A stretch of 64,000 nucleotides of DNA from Pseudomonas fluorescens NCIMB 11764 (GCF_000293885.2 NZ_CP010945.1:4608001-4672000), one strand, 5' to 3'. Counted from the first letter of the stretch, positions 27,800-37,987 are shown. Translations and numbers: made by a program. Notes: generated by a model not told the origin, from the sequence alone.

Positions 27800-29068
27800 T
27801 TACCAGATCGGCAACGTGTAGCTGACAATCAAACGGTTTTCATCAAGATCGCTGCCAAAATTGGTCGACCGAACGGTCGCATTACGCCATTTCACCCCGA
27901 CGTTCTTCAACGGCCCGCTTTGCACGACATACCCGATATCGGTATCACGCTCCCATTCCTTGCCTTCCGGGCGGTTGCCGCCCAGGTCGATATTGTCACC
28001 GGTGATATAGCGGGTCATGAACGTCAGGCCGGGCACTCCGAGGGCGGCAAAGTTGTAGTCGTAACGGGCCTGCCAGGATTTTTCGTCCTTGCTGGCGAAG
28101 TCGCCGATCTGCACGAAGTTCACCAGGAACGCATCGGTGCCATTGACGTAGGCATACCCGGTGTCGCCACTCATGCCCTGATAACCCAGGCCGAACGCAT
28201 GCCCGCCGAGGCTGTAAGTGAACATCGCACCGATGGCGTTGTTATCGACATTGCTGCCGCCATCATCGGTGGAGCGGGCGAAGCGCAGGTCGGTCTTCAA
28301 CGACTGGCCGGTGGTGACCGGCAACACATAGGTCAGGTTGACCAGGTGCTGGCTGTAGAAATTGTCGAGGTGACCGTAGCTGTAGCCGGTGGCGAGGTTA
28401 CTGGTCCATTTGTAGTTAAGGCTGGCGAAATCGAAGCTGTCGCTATCCAGATGGCGGCTGGTGATGCCCTTGGCGCCGGTACGGGTGATGCCCATGTCCT
28501 CGTAGTCCGAGGAGTCGCGCTGGTTGACCTGCGTCAGTCGACCGGCATCCACGCTCAGGCCTTCGATTTCCAGAGAGGTCAACTGACCGCCCTTGAAGGT
28601 TTGTGGCAACAACCGTGAATCGTTAGCCAGCACCGTCGGCAGCTTGGGCAGCAGCGTGCCGAGTTTCAGCGTGCTTTTCGAGGCGCGCACTTTGGCGGTC
28701 AGGCCCAGTTCACCGTACTCGTCCTGAGCGCCTTTGCGCGTATCGCGATGACGCTGGAGCACACCGGAACCGGCGCGATCCGGGCTGGAGTCGAGTTTGA
28801 CGCCCAGCAGGCCGATCGTATCGAAACCAAACCCGATCATCCCCTCGGTAAAGCCGGATTCGTAGCGCAGCAGGAAACCCTGCGCCCATTCCTCCTGTTT
28901 CGATTGCGCCGCGTTGGCCTGACGGTAATCACGGTTGAAGTAGAAGTTACGCAGCTCGAGGCTGGCCTTGCTGTCCTTGATAAAGTCAGCAGCGGCGGGG
29001 GCCGAGAGGCTGATGACGCCACCGGCCAGCAACAGTCGGGTAGCGAGAATGCAGGTGTTGCGATCCAT
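27800..29068 (-). CDS. OprD-family outer-membrane porin (second copy)
   Basis: This 422-residue OprD-family porin has a signal peptide (MDRNTCILATRLLLAGG, then SLSAPAAA). Family landmarks are RNFYFNRDYR, EEWAQGFLLRYESGFTEG, GFDTIGLLGVKLD, SWQARYDYNFAALGVPGLTFMTRYITGD (read in parts) and the final Val/Ile-rich strand ending LPIW. It clearly differs from the porin at 16329. I chose the ATG at 29068, with AAGGGG upstream, because the longer frame would add 24 residues without signal-peptide features. It lies downstream of the acyl-CoA dehydrogenase and acetate-permease genes, so uptake of an organic acid is a reasonable guess only. Confidence 0.88.
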   Translation of the reverse strand: MDRNTCILATRLLLAGGVISLSAPAAADFIKDSKASLELRNFYFNRDYRQANAAQSKQEEWAQGFLLRYESGFTEGMIGFGFDTIGLLGVKLDSSPDRAGSGVLQRHRDTRKGAQDEYGELGLTAKVRASKSTLKLGTLLPKLPTVLANDSRLLPQTFKGGQLTSLEIEGLSVDAGRLTQVNQRDSSDYEDMGITRTGAKGITSRHLDSDSFDFASLNYKWTSNLATGYSYGHLDNFYSQHLVNLTYVLPVTTGQSLKTDLRFARSTDDGGSNVDNNAIGAMFTYSLGGHAFGLGYQGMSGDTGYAYVNGTDAFLVNFVQIGDFASKDEKSWQARYDYNFAALGVPGLTFMTRYITGDNIDLGGNRPEGKEWERDTDIGYVVQSGPLKNVGVKWRNATVRSTNFGSDLDENRLIVSYTLPIW

Positions 29069-29195
29069 GTGAAGCCCCTTTGTTTTTATTATGGAATGAC
29101 GGCTTGTGCGACCCTCGCCAACCGGGCGAGGGCTTATCAATAAAAAACGCGGACACCGAAAAGAGAGGAGCGTGGCGCCGCGTGCGGTTCAATCG

Positions 29196-30968
29196 TTAGA
29201 ACTGCTCGGCACTCAGACCGAACAACGAGGCGCTGCCGGCGCGAATCGACTGCTCGAGGCTCAAAATGCGTGGCAGCAAGCGGTGGATGTAGAAGTCGGC
29301 GGTGGCGATCTTCGCCCCGTAGAACCCTTCGTCTTCGCCGCGTTTTTGCTGGGCCACCTGTGCCATGCGCGCCCAAAGCCAGGCGTAAGCGACATAACCG
29401 AACAGGTGCAGATATTCCACAGAAGCGGCGCCAACTTCGTTGCGGTTGGTCGCCGCCCGGTCCTGTAACCAGTCGCTGAGGTCTTCCAGGCGCTGCACGG
29501 CATCGAACAGTTGCGCGGAGTAGGGTGCGTCAGGCTGGTGGGCAAAATGGCGGATCTCTCCGGTGAACTGACGCAGCGCGGCACCGTTGTCAGCCAGCAC
29601 CTTGCGCCCGAGCAGGTCCAGCGCCTGGATGCCGTTGGTGCCTTCGTAGATCTGGGCGATGCGCACGTCGCGGACCAATTGTTCCTGGCCCCATTCGCGG
29701 ATGTAGCCATGGCCGCCGAACACTTGCTGGCCGTTGATGCAGCTTTCCAGACCGGTGTCGGTGAAGAAGGCCTTGGCAATCGGTGTCAGCAGGGCGACCA
29801 GGGTTTGCGCGGTGTCGCGTTCTTGCGCGTCATCGGAAAATTTCGCCAGATCGAGCTGCTGTCCGACATAACTGGCGAACGCGCGGCCACCTTCGGTCAT
29901 GGCTTTCATGCTGAGCAGCATGCGGCGCACGTCGGGGTGAACGATGATCGGATCGGCGACTTTGTCCGGGGCCATGGCGCCGGTCGGGGCGCGGCTCTGG
30001 ATACGTTCACGGGCGTAGGCCACGGCGCTCTGGTAGGACGCTTCGGCGCAGCCAATGCCCTGAATGCCGATGGACAGGCGTTCGTAGTTCATCATGGTGA
30101 ACATCGCCGCGAGGCCTTTGTTGGCTTCGCCCACCAGCCAGCCGCTGGCACCGTCGAAATTCATCACGCAAGTGGCCGAGGCCTTGATGCCCATCTTGTG
30201 TTCGATCGAACCGCAACTCACGGCGTTGGCGTCACCGAGGGAACCGTCGGCATTGACCAGCACTTTGGGCACCACAAACAGCGAGATGCCTTTTGGCCCC
30301 GCCGGTGCGTCGGGCAGTTTGGCCAGCACCAGGTGGATGATGTTTTCGGTCAGGTCCTGATCGCCACCGGTGATGAAGATCTTGCTGCCTGTGATGCTGT
30401 AACTTCCGTCGGCCCGAGGTTCGGCGCGGGTGCGGATGAGCCCCAGGTCGGTGCCGGCATGGGCTTCGGTCAGGCACATGGAACCGGCCCAGCGACCTTC
30501 GTACATCGGCGGCAGGTACAGCTCTTTCAAGCTGTCGCTGGCGTGGGCATCCAGTGCCAGGCAGGCACCGGAGCTCAATGCCGAGTACAACGCGAAGCTT
30601 GAATTGGCGCCGTAAAGCATCTCTTCAAACTGCACCGCCAGCATCTTCGGCATGCCCATGCCGCCGTATTCGGCGTTACCGGACAAACCGACCCAGCCAC
30701 CTTCGATGTAAGTCGCATAAGCCTGTTTGAAGCCGATCGGCGTCGTGACCTGGCCTTCATGCCACTGCGCGCCTTCTTCGTCGCCGCTGCGGTTCAAGGG
30801 TGCAATCAGGTGCGCGGTGACTTTCCCCGCTTCCTCAAGGATTGCGTCGGCGATGTCGGCATCGATGTTGTCAGCCAAGGCAGGCAGGCGCGCCCACAGG
30901 GCAGGAGCGTCGAACACTTCATGCAGGACGAAGCGCAGGTCGCGCAGAGGGGCTTTGAATTCGGGCAT
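29196..30968 (-). CDS. Acyl-CoA dehydrogenase (about 590 residues, DmdC/AcdA-type)
   Basis: This 590-residue FAD enzyme belongs to the longer acyl-CoA dehydrogenase subgroup that begins PxFKAPLRDxRF. The core is MCLTEAHAGTDLG (FAD contact), GITGSKIFITGGDQDL in the middle domain, and the catalytic-base segment QIYEGTNGIQALDLLGRK. The subgroup includes 3-methylthiopropionyl-CoA dehydrogenases as well as straight-chain acyl-CoA enzymes, so the substrate is open. The ATG at 30968 has GAGG upstream; a frame back to 30998 adds 10 residues. It lies 61 nt after actP in the same direction, with an acyl-CoA ligase further up, consistent with short-chain acid degradation. Confidence 0.87.
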   Translation of the reverse strand: MPEFKAPLRDLRFVLHEVFDAPALWARLPALADNIDADIADAILEEAGKVTAHLIAPLNRSGDEEGAQWHEGQVTTPIGFKQAYATYIEGGWVGLSGNAEYGGMGMPKMLAVQFEEMLYGANSSFALYSALSSGACLALDAHASDSLKELYLPPMYEGRWAGSMCLTEAHAGTDLGLIRTRAEPRADGSYSITGSKIFITGGDQDLTENIIHLVLAKLPDAPAGPKGISLFVVPKVLVNADGSLGDANAVSCGSIEHKMGIKASATCVMNFDGASGWLVGEANKGLAAMFTMMNYERLSIGIQGIGCAEASYQSAVAYARERIQSRAPTGAMAPDKVADPIIVHPDVRRMLLSMKAMTEGGRAFASYVGQQLDLAKFSDDAQERDTAQTLVALLTPIAKAFFTDTGLESCINGQQVFGGHGYIREWGQEQLVRDVRIAQIYEGTNGIQALDLLGRKVLADNGAALRQFTGEIRHFAHQPDAPYSAQLFDAVQRLEDLSDWLQDRAATNRNEVGAASVEYLHLFGYVAYAWLWARMAQVAQQKRGEDEGFYGAKIATADFYIHRLLPRILSLEQSIRAGSASLFGLSAEQF

Positions 30969-30994
30969 AACGTGAACCTCGACAGGACGGTTGT

Positions 30995-31021
30995 GCACGG
31001 CGCCGCAACCGGGCGCCGTGC
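30995..31021. other. GC-rich hairpin between actP and acyl-CoA dehydrogenase
   Basis: GCACGGCGCC and GGCGCCGTGC enclose a short GCAACC loop. It lacks a T-run on either side, so it may stabilise an mRNA end or weaken read-through rather than terminate. Confidence 0.5.
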
Positions 31022-31028
31022 CTTTCGA

Positions 31029-32693
31029 TCAATGACTGGAAGCGGCGGCAGCACCAAGACCGGTCTGGGCGCGCACGAACTGGTCGGCGTAGGCATCGCG
31101 TTCCTTGTCGGCCCGCACGCTGCGGTCGAGGCGGGACACGACGACGATCACCAGGAACGCCAACGGCATGGAGAACAGCGCCGGGTGGTCGTAAGGGAAA
31201 ATCGCGTGAGCATGACCGAGCACGGTCACCCACACGGCCGGGGACAGGATCACCAGCACCAGGGCGCAGATCAGGCCGGCGAAACCGCCGATGATCGCGC
31301 CTTTGGTGGTCAGGCCTTTCCAGTACATGGCCATGATCAGTACCGGGAAGTTGGTCGAGGCGGCGATGCCAAAGGTCAGGCCCACCAGGAACGCGACGTT
31401 CATCTTCTCGAACAGAATGCCCAGCAGAATCGCGATGACGCCCAGGCCCACGGTGGCCATGCGGGTCACGCGCATTTCCTGTTTCTGGGTGGCTTTGCCT
31501 TTCTTGAACACGGTGGCGTAAAGATCGTGGGAAATCGCCGAAGCACCGGCCAGGGCCAACCCGGAGACCACTGCAAGAATGGTGGCGAAGGCCACGGCCG
31601 AGAGGAACCCGAAGAACAGGTTGCCGCCCACCGCTTTGGCCAGATGCATCGCGACCATGTTGCCGCCGCCGATCAAGGCACCGCCGACTTCGCCGTTGAC
31701 GTAGTACTGCGGATCGGTACCGATGATCACCATCGCGGCGAAGCCCAGGGTGCACACCACCAGGAAGAAGAAGCCGATGAACCCTGTGGCGTAGAACACC
31801 GATTTACGCGCTTCCTTGGCGTTGGGCACAGTGAAGAAACGCATCAGGATGTGCGGCAGGCCGGCGATACCAAACACCAGTCCGAGGGACATCGAAGCGG
31901 TGTTGATCGGGTCGGAGAGCATTGAACCGGGGCCCATGATGTTCCAGCCGCTGGCATGCGCCTCGACCGCTTTGGTGGCGAGGGTTTCGTAGCTGAAGCC
32001 GAACTGCGACATGGCCATGACCGCGAGGGTCGTGCCGCCGGCCAGCAGCAGCACGGCTTTGATGATCTGTACCCAGGTGGTGGCGATCATCCCGCCGAAA
32101 ATCACATACACCAGCATCAACGCGCCGACGATCATCACGGCTACCGGGTAGTCGAGACCGAACAGCAATTTGATCAACTGGCCGGCACCGACCATCTGCA
32201 CGATCAGGTAGCAGCACACCACCGTCAACGAACCGAACGCGGCGAAGATCCGTACTTTGTTCTGGTCCAGACGATAGGAAACGATGTCGGCAAAGGTGTA
32301 GCGCCCCAGATTGCGCAAGCGTTCGGCCATCAGGAAGGTGATGATCGGCCAGCCGACAAAGAAGCCGATGGTGTAGATGAAACCGTCGTACCCCTTGGCG
32401 AACACCAGGCTGGACAGCCCCAGCAATGTGGCGGCGGACATGTAGTCACCGGCAATCGCCAGGCCGTTTTGAAACCCGGTGATACCACCGCCGGCGGTGT
32501 AGAAGTCCGACGTGGATTTGGTCTGGCGTGCAGCCCACCAGGTGATCGCCAGCGTGCCGAGGACGAACAGGAAGAACATGCCGATGGCATGCAGGTTCAG
32601 CGGTTGTTTTTCTATGGTGCCCAACGCGGGTGCGGCGAGCACAGCGGAAGCCGGCAACAGGCACGCTGCGGCGAGGATGAGTTTACGCATCAC
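31029..32693 (-). CDS. actP: Cation/acetate symporter
   Basis: This 554-residue member of the solute:sodium symporter family has a signal-like first helix ([16 protein letters not shown]) and about 13 further membrane spans. It matches ActP closely: [35 protein letters not shown] (read in parts) near spans 2-3, FADIVSYRL, and a C-terminal [19 protein letters not shown] tail. ActP imports acetate and other short-chain carboxylates such as glycolate with Na+. The start overlaps the DUF485 gene by 4 nt, the usual yjcH-actP arrangement. Nearby acyl-CoA ligase and PHB genes suggest routing to acetyl-CoA. Confidence 0.93.
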   Translation of the reverse strand: MMRKLILAAACLLPASAVLAAPALGTIEKQPLNLHAIGMFFLFVLGTLAITWWAARQTKSTSDFYTAGGGITGFQNGLAIAGDYMSAATLLGLSSLVFAKGYDGFIYTIGFFVGWPIITFLMAERLRNLGRYTFADIVSYRLDQNKVRIFAAFGSLTVVCCYLIVQMVGAGQLIKLLFGLDYPVAVMIVGALMLVYVIFGGMIATTWVQIIKAVLLLAGGTTLAVMAMSQFGFSYETLATKAVEAHASGWNIMGPGSMLSDPINTASMSLGLVFGIAGLPHILMRFFTVPNAKEARKSVFYATGFIGFFFLVVCTLGFAAMVIIGTDPQYYVNGEVGGALIGGGNMVAMHLAKAVGGNLFFGFLSAVAFATILAVVSGLALAGASAISHDLYATVFKKGKATQKQEMRVTRMATVGLGVIAILLGILFEKMNVAFLVGLTFGIAASTNFPVLIMAMYWKGLTTKGAIIGGFAGLICALVLVILSPAVWVTVLGHAHAIFPYDHPALFSMPLAFLVIVVVSRLDRSVRADKERDAYADQFVRAQTGLGAAAASSH

Positions 32694-33016
32694 TTACTCT
32701 CCTCAAGAATGGCGGCGCCCAGCGCGTCGAAGCGCGTGTTGGCGCTGTAGACATACCAGCCTGTCAACAGCCAGGAAAAAATGATGATCGCCGCGCCAAC
32801 CGGCATGCCCAGGGTCAACATCCGATGCTCGCCAAGCGGTGCGTGCAGCCACTGCGGGGCAAACGCCACCACGAGCATGAACAGGTAATAAGTGCCCAGC
32901 ACGGCAGCACTCAACGACCAGGCCAGGCGCGAACGGCTGCTGACCAATTGAAGGAATTTCGGGTTGGTCCGAATACGTTCACAGCGTTGGGTATCGGTTG
33001 CATGGATGTCGATCAT
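32690..33016 (-). CDS. yjcH: DUF485 membrane protein (YjcH-like partner of ActP)
   Basis: This 108-residue protein has two membrane spans ([22 protein letters not shown] and [20 protein letters not shown], read in parts) with a cytoplasmic N-terminus, as in the DUF485 family. It is almost always encoded just before actP and is thought to assist the symporter, although the mechanism is unknown. I chose the ATG at 33016 with GAG upstream; an in-frame ATG at 33085 would add 23 residues unlike the family. The stop overlaps the actP start. Confidence 0.85.
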   Translation of the reverse strand: MIDIHATDTQRCERIRTNPKFLQLVSSRSRLAWSLSAAVLGTYYLFMLVVAFAPQWLHAPLGEHRMLTLGMPVGAAIIIFSWLLTGWYVYSANTRFDALGAAILEESK

Positions 33017-33094
33017 GGTGCGCTCCACATTGTTGTTGTTATCGGTGTGAGGTGGCCGGCCGTACAGGCCGAATCCGGCGTGCACGAGCCCGAA

Positions 33095-33117
33095 GCGGCA
33101 GGTAAGGCACCTGCCGC
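33095..33117. other. Hairpin before the acyl-CoA ligase / after its 3' end
   Basis: GCGGCAGGT-AAGGC-ACCTGCCGC forms a 9-bp stem between the acyl-CoA ligase stop (33143) and the DUF485 start. There is no T-run in the reading direction, so it is at most a partial terminator or mRNA-end structure. Confidence 0.45.
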
Positions 33118-33142
33118 CTGATAGGTGAAACGTGGGTGAGGG

Positions 33143-34765
33143 TTAGAGAGCCTTGGCCCTGTCGCGCAGCACGTACTTCTGGATCTTGCCGGTAGAAGTC
33201 TTCGGCAGCAGGGTGAAAATCACCGTGCGCGGGACTTTGAAACCGGCGAGGTGTTCGCGGCAGAAACCGATGATGTCGGCTTCGCGAACGTCCTGGTGAT
33301 CAGCCTTCAAGGTGATGAAGGCGCAGGGCGTTTCGCCCCATTTTTCATCGGGACGGGCGACTACTGCGGCCTCCATCACACCTGGATGGCGGTAGAGCAC
33401 GCCTTCGAGTTCGATGGTGGAAATGTTCTCGCCACCGGAAATGATGATGTCTTTGAGGCGATCCTTGATTTCGACATAACCGTCGGGATGACACACCGCC
33501 AGGTCGCCGGTATGGAACCAGCCACCCTCGAACGCTTCAGCGGTGGCCGTCGGGTTTTTTAGGTAGCCCTTCATCACGGTGTTACCGCGCATGAACACTT
33601 CGCCGATGGTCTGACCGTCGCGCGGGGTCGGCTCCAGCGTCTTCGAGTCGCCGACCATCACGCCTTCGAGCGTCGGGTAGCGCACACCCTGGCGGGATTT
33701 GATCTGCGCCCGTTCTTCCAGCGGCAGTTCATCCCATTCGGAATGCCAGGCGCACAGCGTCACCGGGCCATAGGTTTCGGTCAGGCCGTAGACGTGGGTG
33801 ACCTTGATGCCCATTTCTTCCACGGCGCCAATGACTTTGGCCGGCGGTGCAGCACCGGCGACCATGGCGTTGACCGGATGATCGATGGCGGCCTTCGCCG
33901 ATTCCGGCATGTTGACCAGCGCATTGAGCACGATTGGCGCGCCGCACAGATGGGTGATCTGGTGTTCACGGATCAGCGTGAGGATTTTCTGTGGATCGAC
34001 CCGGCGCAGGAACACATGCACACCGGCCAGCGCAGTGATGGTCCACGGGTAGCACCAGCCGTTGCAATGGAACATCGGCAGGGTCCAGAGGTACACCGGG
34101 TGATTGCCCATGGCCCAGGTCATCTGGTTGCCCAAGGCATTCAGATAAGCGCCGCGGTGGTGATAGACCACGCCTTTCGGATTGCCGGTGGTGCCGGAGG
34201 TGTAGTTCAACGAGATGGCTTGCCACTCGTCCACTGGCCATTGCCAGGCGAATGCCGGATCGCCCTCGGCCAGCAGGGCTTCATAGTCCAGATCGCTGAC
34301 GGCCTGACCTTCGCCGTACTCCGGGTCGTTGACGTCGATGACCAGCGGCGGGTGATCCAGCATGCCGATGGCGGCATGAATCACATTATGGAACTCGCGG
34401 TCGGTGATCAGCACCTTGGCCTCGCCGTGCTGGAGCATGAAGGCAATGGCTTCGGCATCCAGGCGCACGTTGAGCGGGTTGAGCACGGCGCCGATCATCG
34501 GTACGCCAAAATGCACTTCGAGCATTTCGGGGATGTTGGGCAGCATCACCGCCACGGTATCGTTCTTGCCGATGCCGCGACCGGCCAGCGCCGAGGCCAG
34601 GCGTCGGCAACGGGTGTAGGTCTGCGCCCAGGTACGGCGAATGGAGCCGTGGATGACGGCGGGGTAGTCTGGGTAAACGTTGGCCGTACGCTCAAGAAAA
34701 CTGAGCGGAGACAGGGCGATGTGATTGACAGCCGAAGGGCTTAGCCCCTGTTCATAGATCGACAT
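33143..34765 (-). CDS. Acyl-CoA synthetase (AMP-forming ligase)
   Basis: This 540-residue ANL-superfamily enzyme activates a carboxylic acid to its CoA thioester through an acyl-AMP. Marks are NYTSGTTGNPKGVVYHHRG (AMP/phosphate loop), VYGLTETYGP (adenine pocket), GWFHTGDLAVCHPDGYVEI, IKDRLKDIIISGGENIS and the catalytic Lys in PKTSTGKIQKYVLRD. It most resembles the AlkK/DmdB-like group for medium-chain, branched or methylthio acids rather than classical acetyl-CoA synthetase, which is longer. It lies upstream of yjcH-actP on the same strand with a 126-nt gap and is divergent from the two-component genes. The start site is weak. Confidence 0.87.
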   Translation of the reverse strand: MSIYEQGLSPSAVNHIALSPLSFLERTANVYPDYPAVIHGSIRRTWAQTYTRCRRLASALAGRGIGKNDTVAVMLPNIPEMLEVHFGVPMIGAVLNPLNVRLDAEAIAFMLQHGEAKVLITDREFHNVIHAAIGMLDHPPLVIDVNDPEYGEGQAVSDLDYEALLAEGDPAFAWQWPVDEWQAISLNYTSGTTGNPKGVVYHHRGAYLNALGNQMTWAMGNHPVYLWTLPMFHCNGWCYPWTITALAGVHVFLRRVDPQKILTLIREHQITHLCGAPIVLNALVNMPESAKAAIDHPVNAMVAGAAPPAKVIGAVEEMGIKVTHVYGLTETYGPVTLCAWHSEWDELPLEERAQIKSRQGVRYPTLEGVMVGDSKTLEPTPRDGQTIGEVFMRGNTVMKGYLKNPTATAEAFEGGWFHTGDLAVCHPDGYVEIKDRLKDIIISGGENISTIELEGVLYRHPGVMEAAVVARPDEKWGETPCAFITLKADHQDVREADIIGFCREHLAGFKVPRTVIFTLLPKTSTGKIQKYVLRDRAKAL

Positions 34766-34995
34766 GTGCGGGTACTCGGTGGCTGATTGTTAGCTCTATC
34801 GGTGGCCCTTCAGCGTAGCCGCTGAGGTCACCTTTTATGTCCGGCCTGCTTTATATAACAATCCACCACAAATATGGAAGTACAACCTATAGCTTATAGT
34901 ACATGTACTATATTTGATTCTTGCTGATCTAAATGACTGCAGTCATATCGCCAAGGCCGGTATATCCTTGGCTTCCCCCACCAAGCGGACCCGTG

Positions 34996-37272
34996 ATGAC
35001 CCTGACTCCCGTTCGATTGCACAGCTGGTTGCGCCTGCAGCGCGAGGGCGTTTCTCTGGCAGCCCGGGCCGATGCGTTGTGCCGTGCGTTGCAGGATTGC
35101 CCCGAGGTGCGTCGCGCGGTTTACCTGAGCTGGCAACCCCAGGCGCGGATCTACAGCCACGAAGGCGCGGCCCAGCATTTTCCACCGGGCCAGGGCGACC
35201 CGTCGCAGGCCAGCGATCAGTTGTTGTTCGATCGGCTGCTGGAAGCGGGGCGCCTTGATCTCGCGCAAGTACGGCGACTGGATTGCTGGTTGGCCGGCCG
35301 ACTGCGCCGCGCCGCGATCAGCCATGGTCAGGTATTTGATCTGGCGTTGACGCCTGGGCAGGCGGGCCTGTTGCTGGTGGAAGTGTGCGAGGGCGTGAGT
35401 TTCGATTGGCTGGGTTGGGTGCAGGATTTGCTGACGACCTTGCTCAGTAGCGTCAACGGCATGCTGCGCGGCTCGCCGTTGTTGGGCCACGATCCACAGC
35501 CGAGCCTGTTACTCGATGCGCAGGGGCGGCCGCAGGAATTCAACGCGGCGTTGCTGGCGCTACTGGCCGAAAAGCCGCTGACCGACGTGCTGGGATTTCT
35601 GCCGGTCAATCATCGGGTGCTGGTACGTGCCTGTCTGGACCAGCAACGGGCCATTGAAGGGGTCGAAGCACAGTTCGAGGCGCAGATCCTGATCTGGACG
35701 TTCATTCCCGATCCCCAGGACAACCGCGTGCTCGCCCGTTGTCGCGACGCCACCACGCAAGTGCTGGCCGAACGCGAAGCAGCCCAGGCGCGGCGGCTGT
35801 ACCGGTTGATCATCGAGAACACCACCGACCTGATTTCCCGGCACACACCGGACGGCTGTTTTCTCGATGCCTCGCCCGCCTCCTGGACATTGCTCGGTTA
35901 CTGGCCGGAAGAATTGCGCGGAAAAATGGCCCAGGGCCTGTTCCATGGCCAGGAACTGGCCAGCCTGATGCAGCGCGCCCGCGATGCGCTTGAGCAGGAT
36001 GGTTATCACACGATGACGTACCGCATTCGCCATCGGGACGGGCATTACCTGTGGTTCGAAACCGCCAGCCGGGCGATTCGTGAAACCTACACTGGCACGG
36101 TGGTCGAGGTGGTCAGCGTGTCCCGGGACATTACCGCCCGGGTGCAGGCCGAAGAGAACAAACGGCGCCTGGCCGAAGTCGTCGAGGCCAACATTGACCC
36201 GGTGCTGTTTATCGCCCCCGAAGGGCAAGTTACCTACCTCAACCCGGCGGCACGACGCATTCTCGGGATTGGCGAGCAACAGCCGATGCCGACCCTGGCT
36301 GAACTGTTCGCCAGCGCTGACCTGACACGCCTGCAACGTGACGGCTGGAGCGGCGCCGAACGCGACGGCGTCTGGAGCACCGATGCGCGTTTGCAACCAC
36401 CGGGTGGCGGCGCGTCGGTGCCAGTGTCGCTGGTGCTGTTGGCGCACCGTTCAGCAGGTGGCGAGCGTTACTATTCCCTGGTCGCTCGGGACATGACCGA
36501 ACGTGAATTGCGCGAAGTGCAACAACGTCGCCATCAGGATGAACTGGCGCACACCGCGCGCCTGGTCACCCTCGGTGAACTGGCTTCGGGTATCGCTCAC
36601 GAAATCAACCAGCCGCTGGCCGCCGTGGTCAATTACGCCAATGCCAGCCAGCGCTATTTGCAGACCGTGGATTCCAATCCCCAGGCCGCCGCCCGGGTGG
36701 CACAAGGCCTGGAGCGCATCACCCACCACGCCACTCATGCTTCGGAAGTGATCCGACGTCTGCGGGCATTTTTGCGCAAAGGCCAGCGTCGCATGCAGGC
36801 GCTGAATGTCACCGATGTCGCCCGCGAAGCCGTGCGTTTGTGCGACTGGGAGGCGAGCAATTGCCAAGTGACAATCGAGGATCGACTGCCGGATAATCTG
36901 CCGCCGGTTTATGCCGACCGGGTGTTGCTGGAACAAGTCCTGCTCAATCTGCTGCGCAATGCCATCGATGCCAACCGCGAACAACATCCCGGCCAGCCTT
37001 CGTTGATCGTGATGACGGCGGGGCAGGGCAGTGCTGCCAGTGTGGACATCAATGTGCAAGACCAGGGCCCTGGCGTGAGCGAGCCGGAACTGGAGCAGAT
37101 CTTTACCCCGTTCTATACCAGCAAGGCCGATGGCCTGGGGCTCGGCTTGTCCATGAGTCGCAGCATCATTGAAGGTTTCGGCGGCGAATTGCAGGCCCGG
37201 CGCCAACCGGTCGGGCTGCTGATGTGCTGTCGCTTGCCGCTTGCCGGCCCAACAAAACAACAACAGGAATAA
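34996..37272 (+). CDS. PAS-domain sensor histidine kinase (FixL/DctB-like output)
   Basis: This 758-residue kinase appears cytoplasmic (no clear membrane span). The N-terminal third (1-260) is Gln- and Leu-rich with no domain I recognise. PAS domains follow at about 260-385 (IIENTTDLISRHTPDGCF...) and 390-500 (VEANIDPVLFIAPEGQVTYLNPAAR). The dimerisation box ELASGIAHEINQPLAAV has phospho-His at about 535, and the ATPase motifs are NLLRNAIDA, DQGPGV and GLGLGLSMSRSI. The start at 34996 lacks a strong ribosome site; 34933 is an alternative. It is coupled to the FixJ-like regulator 4 nt downstream and divergent from the acyl-CoA ligase, so control of those genes is plausible. Confidence 0.85.
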   Translation: MTLTPVRLHSWLRLQREGVSLAARADALCRALQDCPEVRRAVYLSWQPQARIYSHEGAAQHFPPGQGDPSQASDQLLFDRLLEAGRLDLAQVRRLDCWLAGRLRRAAISHGQVFDLALTPGQAGLLLVEVCEGVSFDWLGWVQDLLTTLLSSVNGMLRGSPLLGHDPQPSLLLDAQGRPQEFNAALLALLAEKPLTDVLGFLPVNHRVLVRACLDQQRAIEGVEAQFEAQILIWTFIPDPQDNRVLARCRDATTQVLAEREAAQARRLYRLIIENTTDLISRHTPDGCFLDASPASWTLLGYWPEELRGKMAQGLFHGQELASLMQRARDALEQDGYHTMTYRIRHRDGHYLWFETASRAIRETYTGTVVEVVSVSRDITARVQAEENKRRLAEVVEANIDPVLFIAPEGQVTYLNPAARRILGIGEQQPMPTLAELFASADLTRLQRDGWSGAERDGVWSTDARLQPPGGGASVPVSLVLLAHRSAGGERYYSLVARDMTERELREVQQRRHQDELAHTARLVTLGELASGIAHEINQPLAAVVNYANASQRYLQTVDSNPQAAARVAQGLERITHHATHASEVIRRLRAFLRKGQRRMQALNVTDVAREAVRLCDWEASNCQVTIEDRLPDNLPPVYADRVLLEQVLLNLLRNAIDANREQHPGQPSLIVMTAGQGSAASVDINVQDQGPGVSEPELEQIFTPFYTSKADGLGLGLSMSRSIIEGFGGELQARRQPVGLLMCCRLPLAGPTKQQQE

Positions 37273-37276
37273 TGCA

Positions 37277-37912
37277 ATGGCGGGTGTGACGGAGCACGTG
37301 GTGTATGTGGTCGATGACGATCAAGGCATGCTCGATTCGACGGTCTGGTTATTGGAGTCGGTCGGCCTCAAGGCGTTGCCGTTCACCAGTGGCGTCGAGT
37401 TCCTCAATGCCTGCGACGCCAGTCTGGCGGCCTGTGTCCTGCTGGATGTGCGCATGCCTGGCATGGGCGGCTTGAACGTGCAGGAAGAAATGCGTTTGCG
37501 CGAACTGAATTTGCCGATCATCTTCGTCAGCGGTCACGCCGATGTCCCGATCGTGGTGCGTGCGTTCAAGGCTGGCGCTCACGACTTCATAGAAAAGCCC
37601 TACAACGAACAATTGCTGCTGGACAGCGTGCAACAGGCCCTCAGCAATTGCGCGACCCACCGTTCGGGCAATCAAGGGCATGAAGCATTGCAGGCGCGCT
37701 TGCTCACGCTGACCCCACGGGAGCGGGACGTCTTGCTGCCGCTGGTGCAGGGTTATACCACCCGGGAAATCGCCGAACAATTGGAGGTCAGCGCGAAAAC
37801 GGTCGACCTCTACCGCTCACGCGTGATGAAGCGCATGCAGGCCAATACCCTGCCGGACTTGGTCGGCATGGCCATTGCCGCCGGACTGGTTGATCCATTG
37901 AAACTGCGTTGA
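37277..37912 (+). CDS. FixJ/NarL-type response regulator
   Basis: This 211-residue regulator has an N-terminal receiver domain with an acidic pair in YVVDDDQ, phospho-Asp57 in LLDVRMPGM, and Lys107 in FIEKPY. It also has a C-terminal LuxR-type HTH (LTPRERDVLLPLVQGYTTREIAEQLEVSAKTVDLYRSRVMKRM read in parts). This arrangement is typical of FixJ/TodT-like proteins paired with PAS kinases. The ATG at 37277 was chosen over 37241 because it begins the receiver fold and has AGGA upstream. It is co-transcribed with the kinase; a two-component role in acyl-CoA ligase and acetate gene control is inferred from position. Confidence 0.88.
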   Translation: MAGVTEHVVYVVDDDQGMLDSTVWLLESVGLKALPFTSGVEFLNACDASLAACVLLDVRMPGMGGLNVQEEMRLRELNLPIIFVSGHADVPIVVRAFKAGAHDFIEKPYNEQLLLDSVQQALSNCATHRSGNQGHEALQARLLTLTPRERDVLLPLVQGYTTREIAEQLEVSAKTVDLYRSRVMKRMQANTLPDLVGMAIAAGLVDPLKLR

Positions 37913-37987
37913 ACCCTCGCATTTTCCGCCGAACGTCTATGCTGGGCTAACCGATCCTGTACCGTTGCAGTGATCAGGGAGGCTGCC

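Noticed and set aside
29196..34765. Firm assignment as 3-methylthiopropionate (DmdB/DmdC) genes
   Set aside because: Both proteins belong to families that include DmdB and DmdC, but actP lies between them and no enoyl-CoA hydratase DmdD is present; other acids fit as well.
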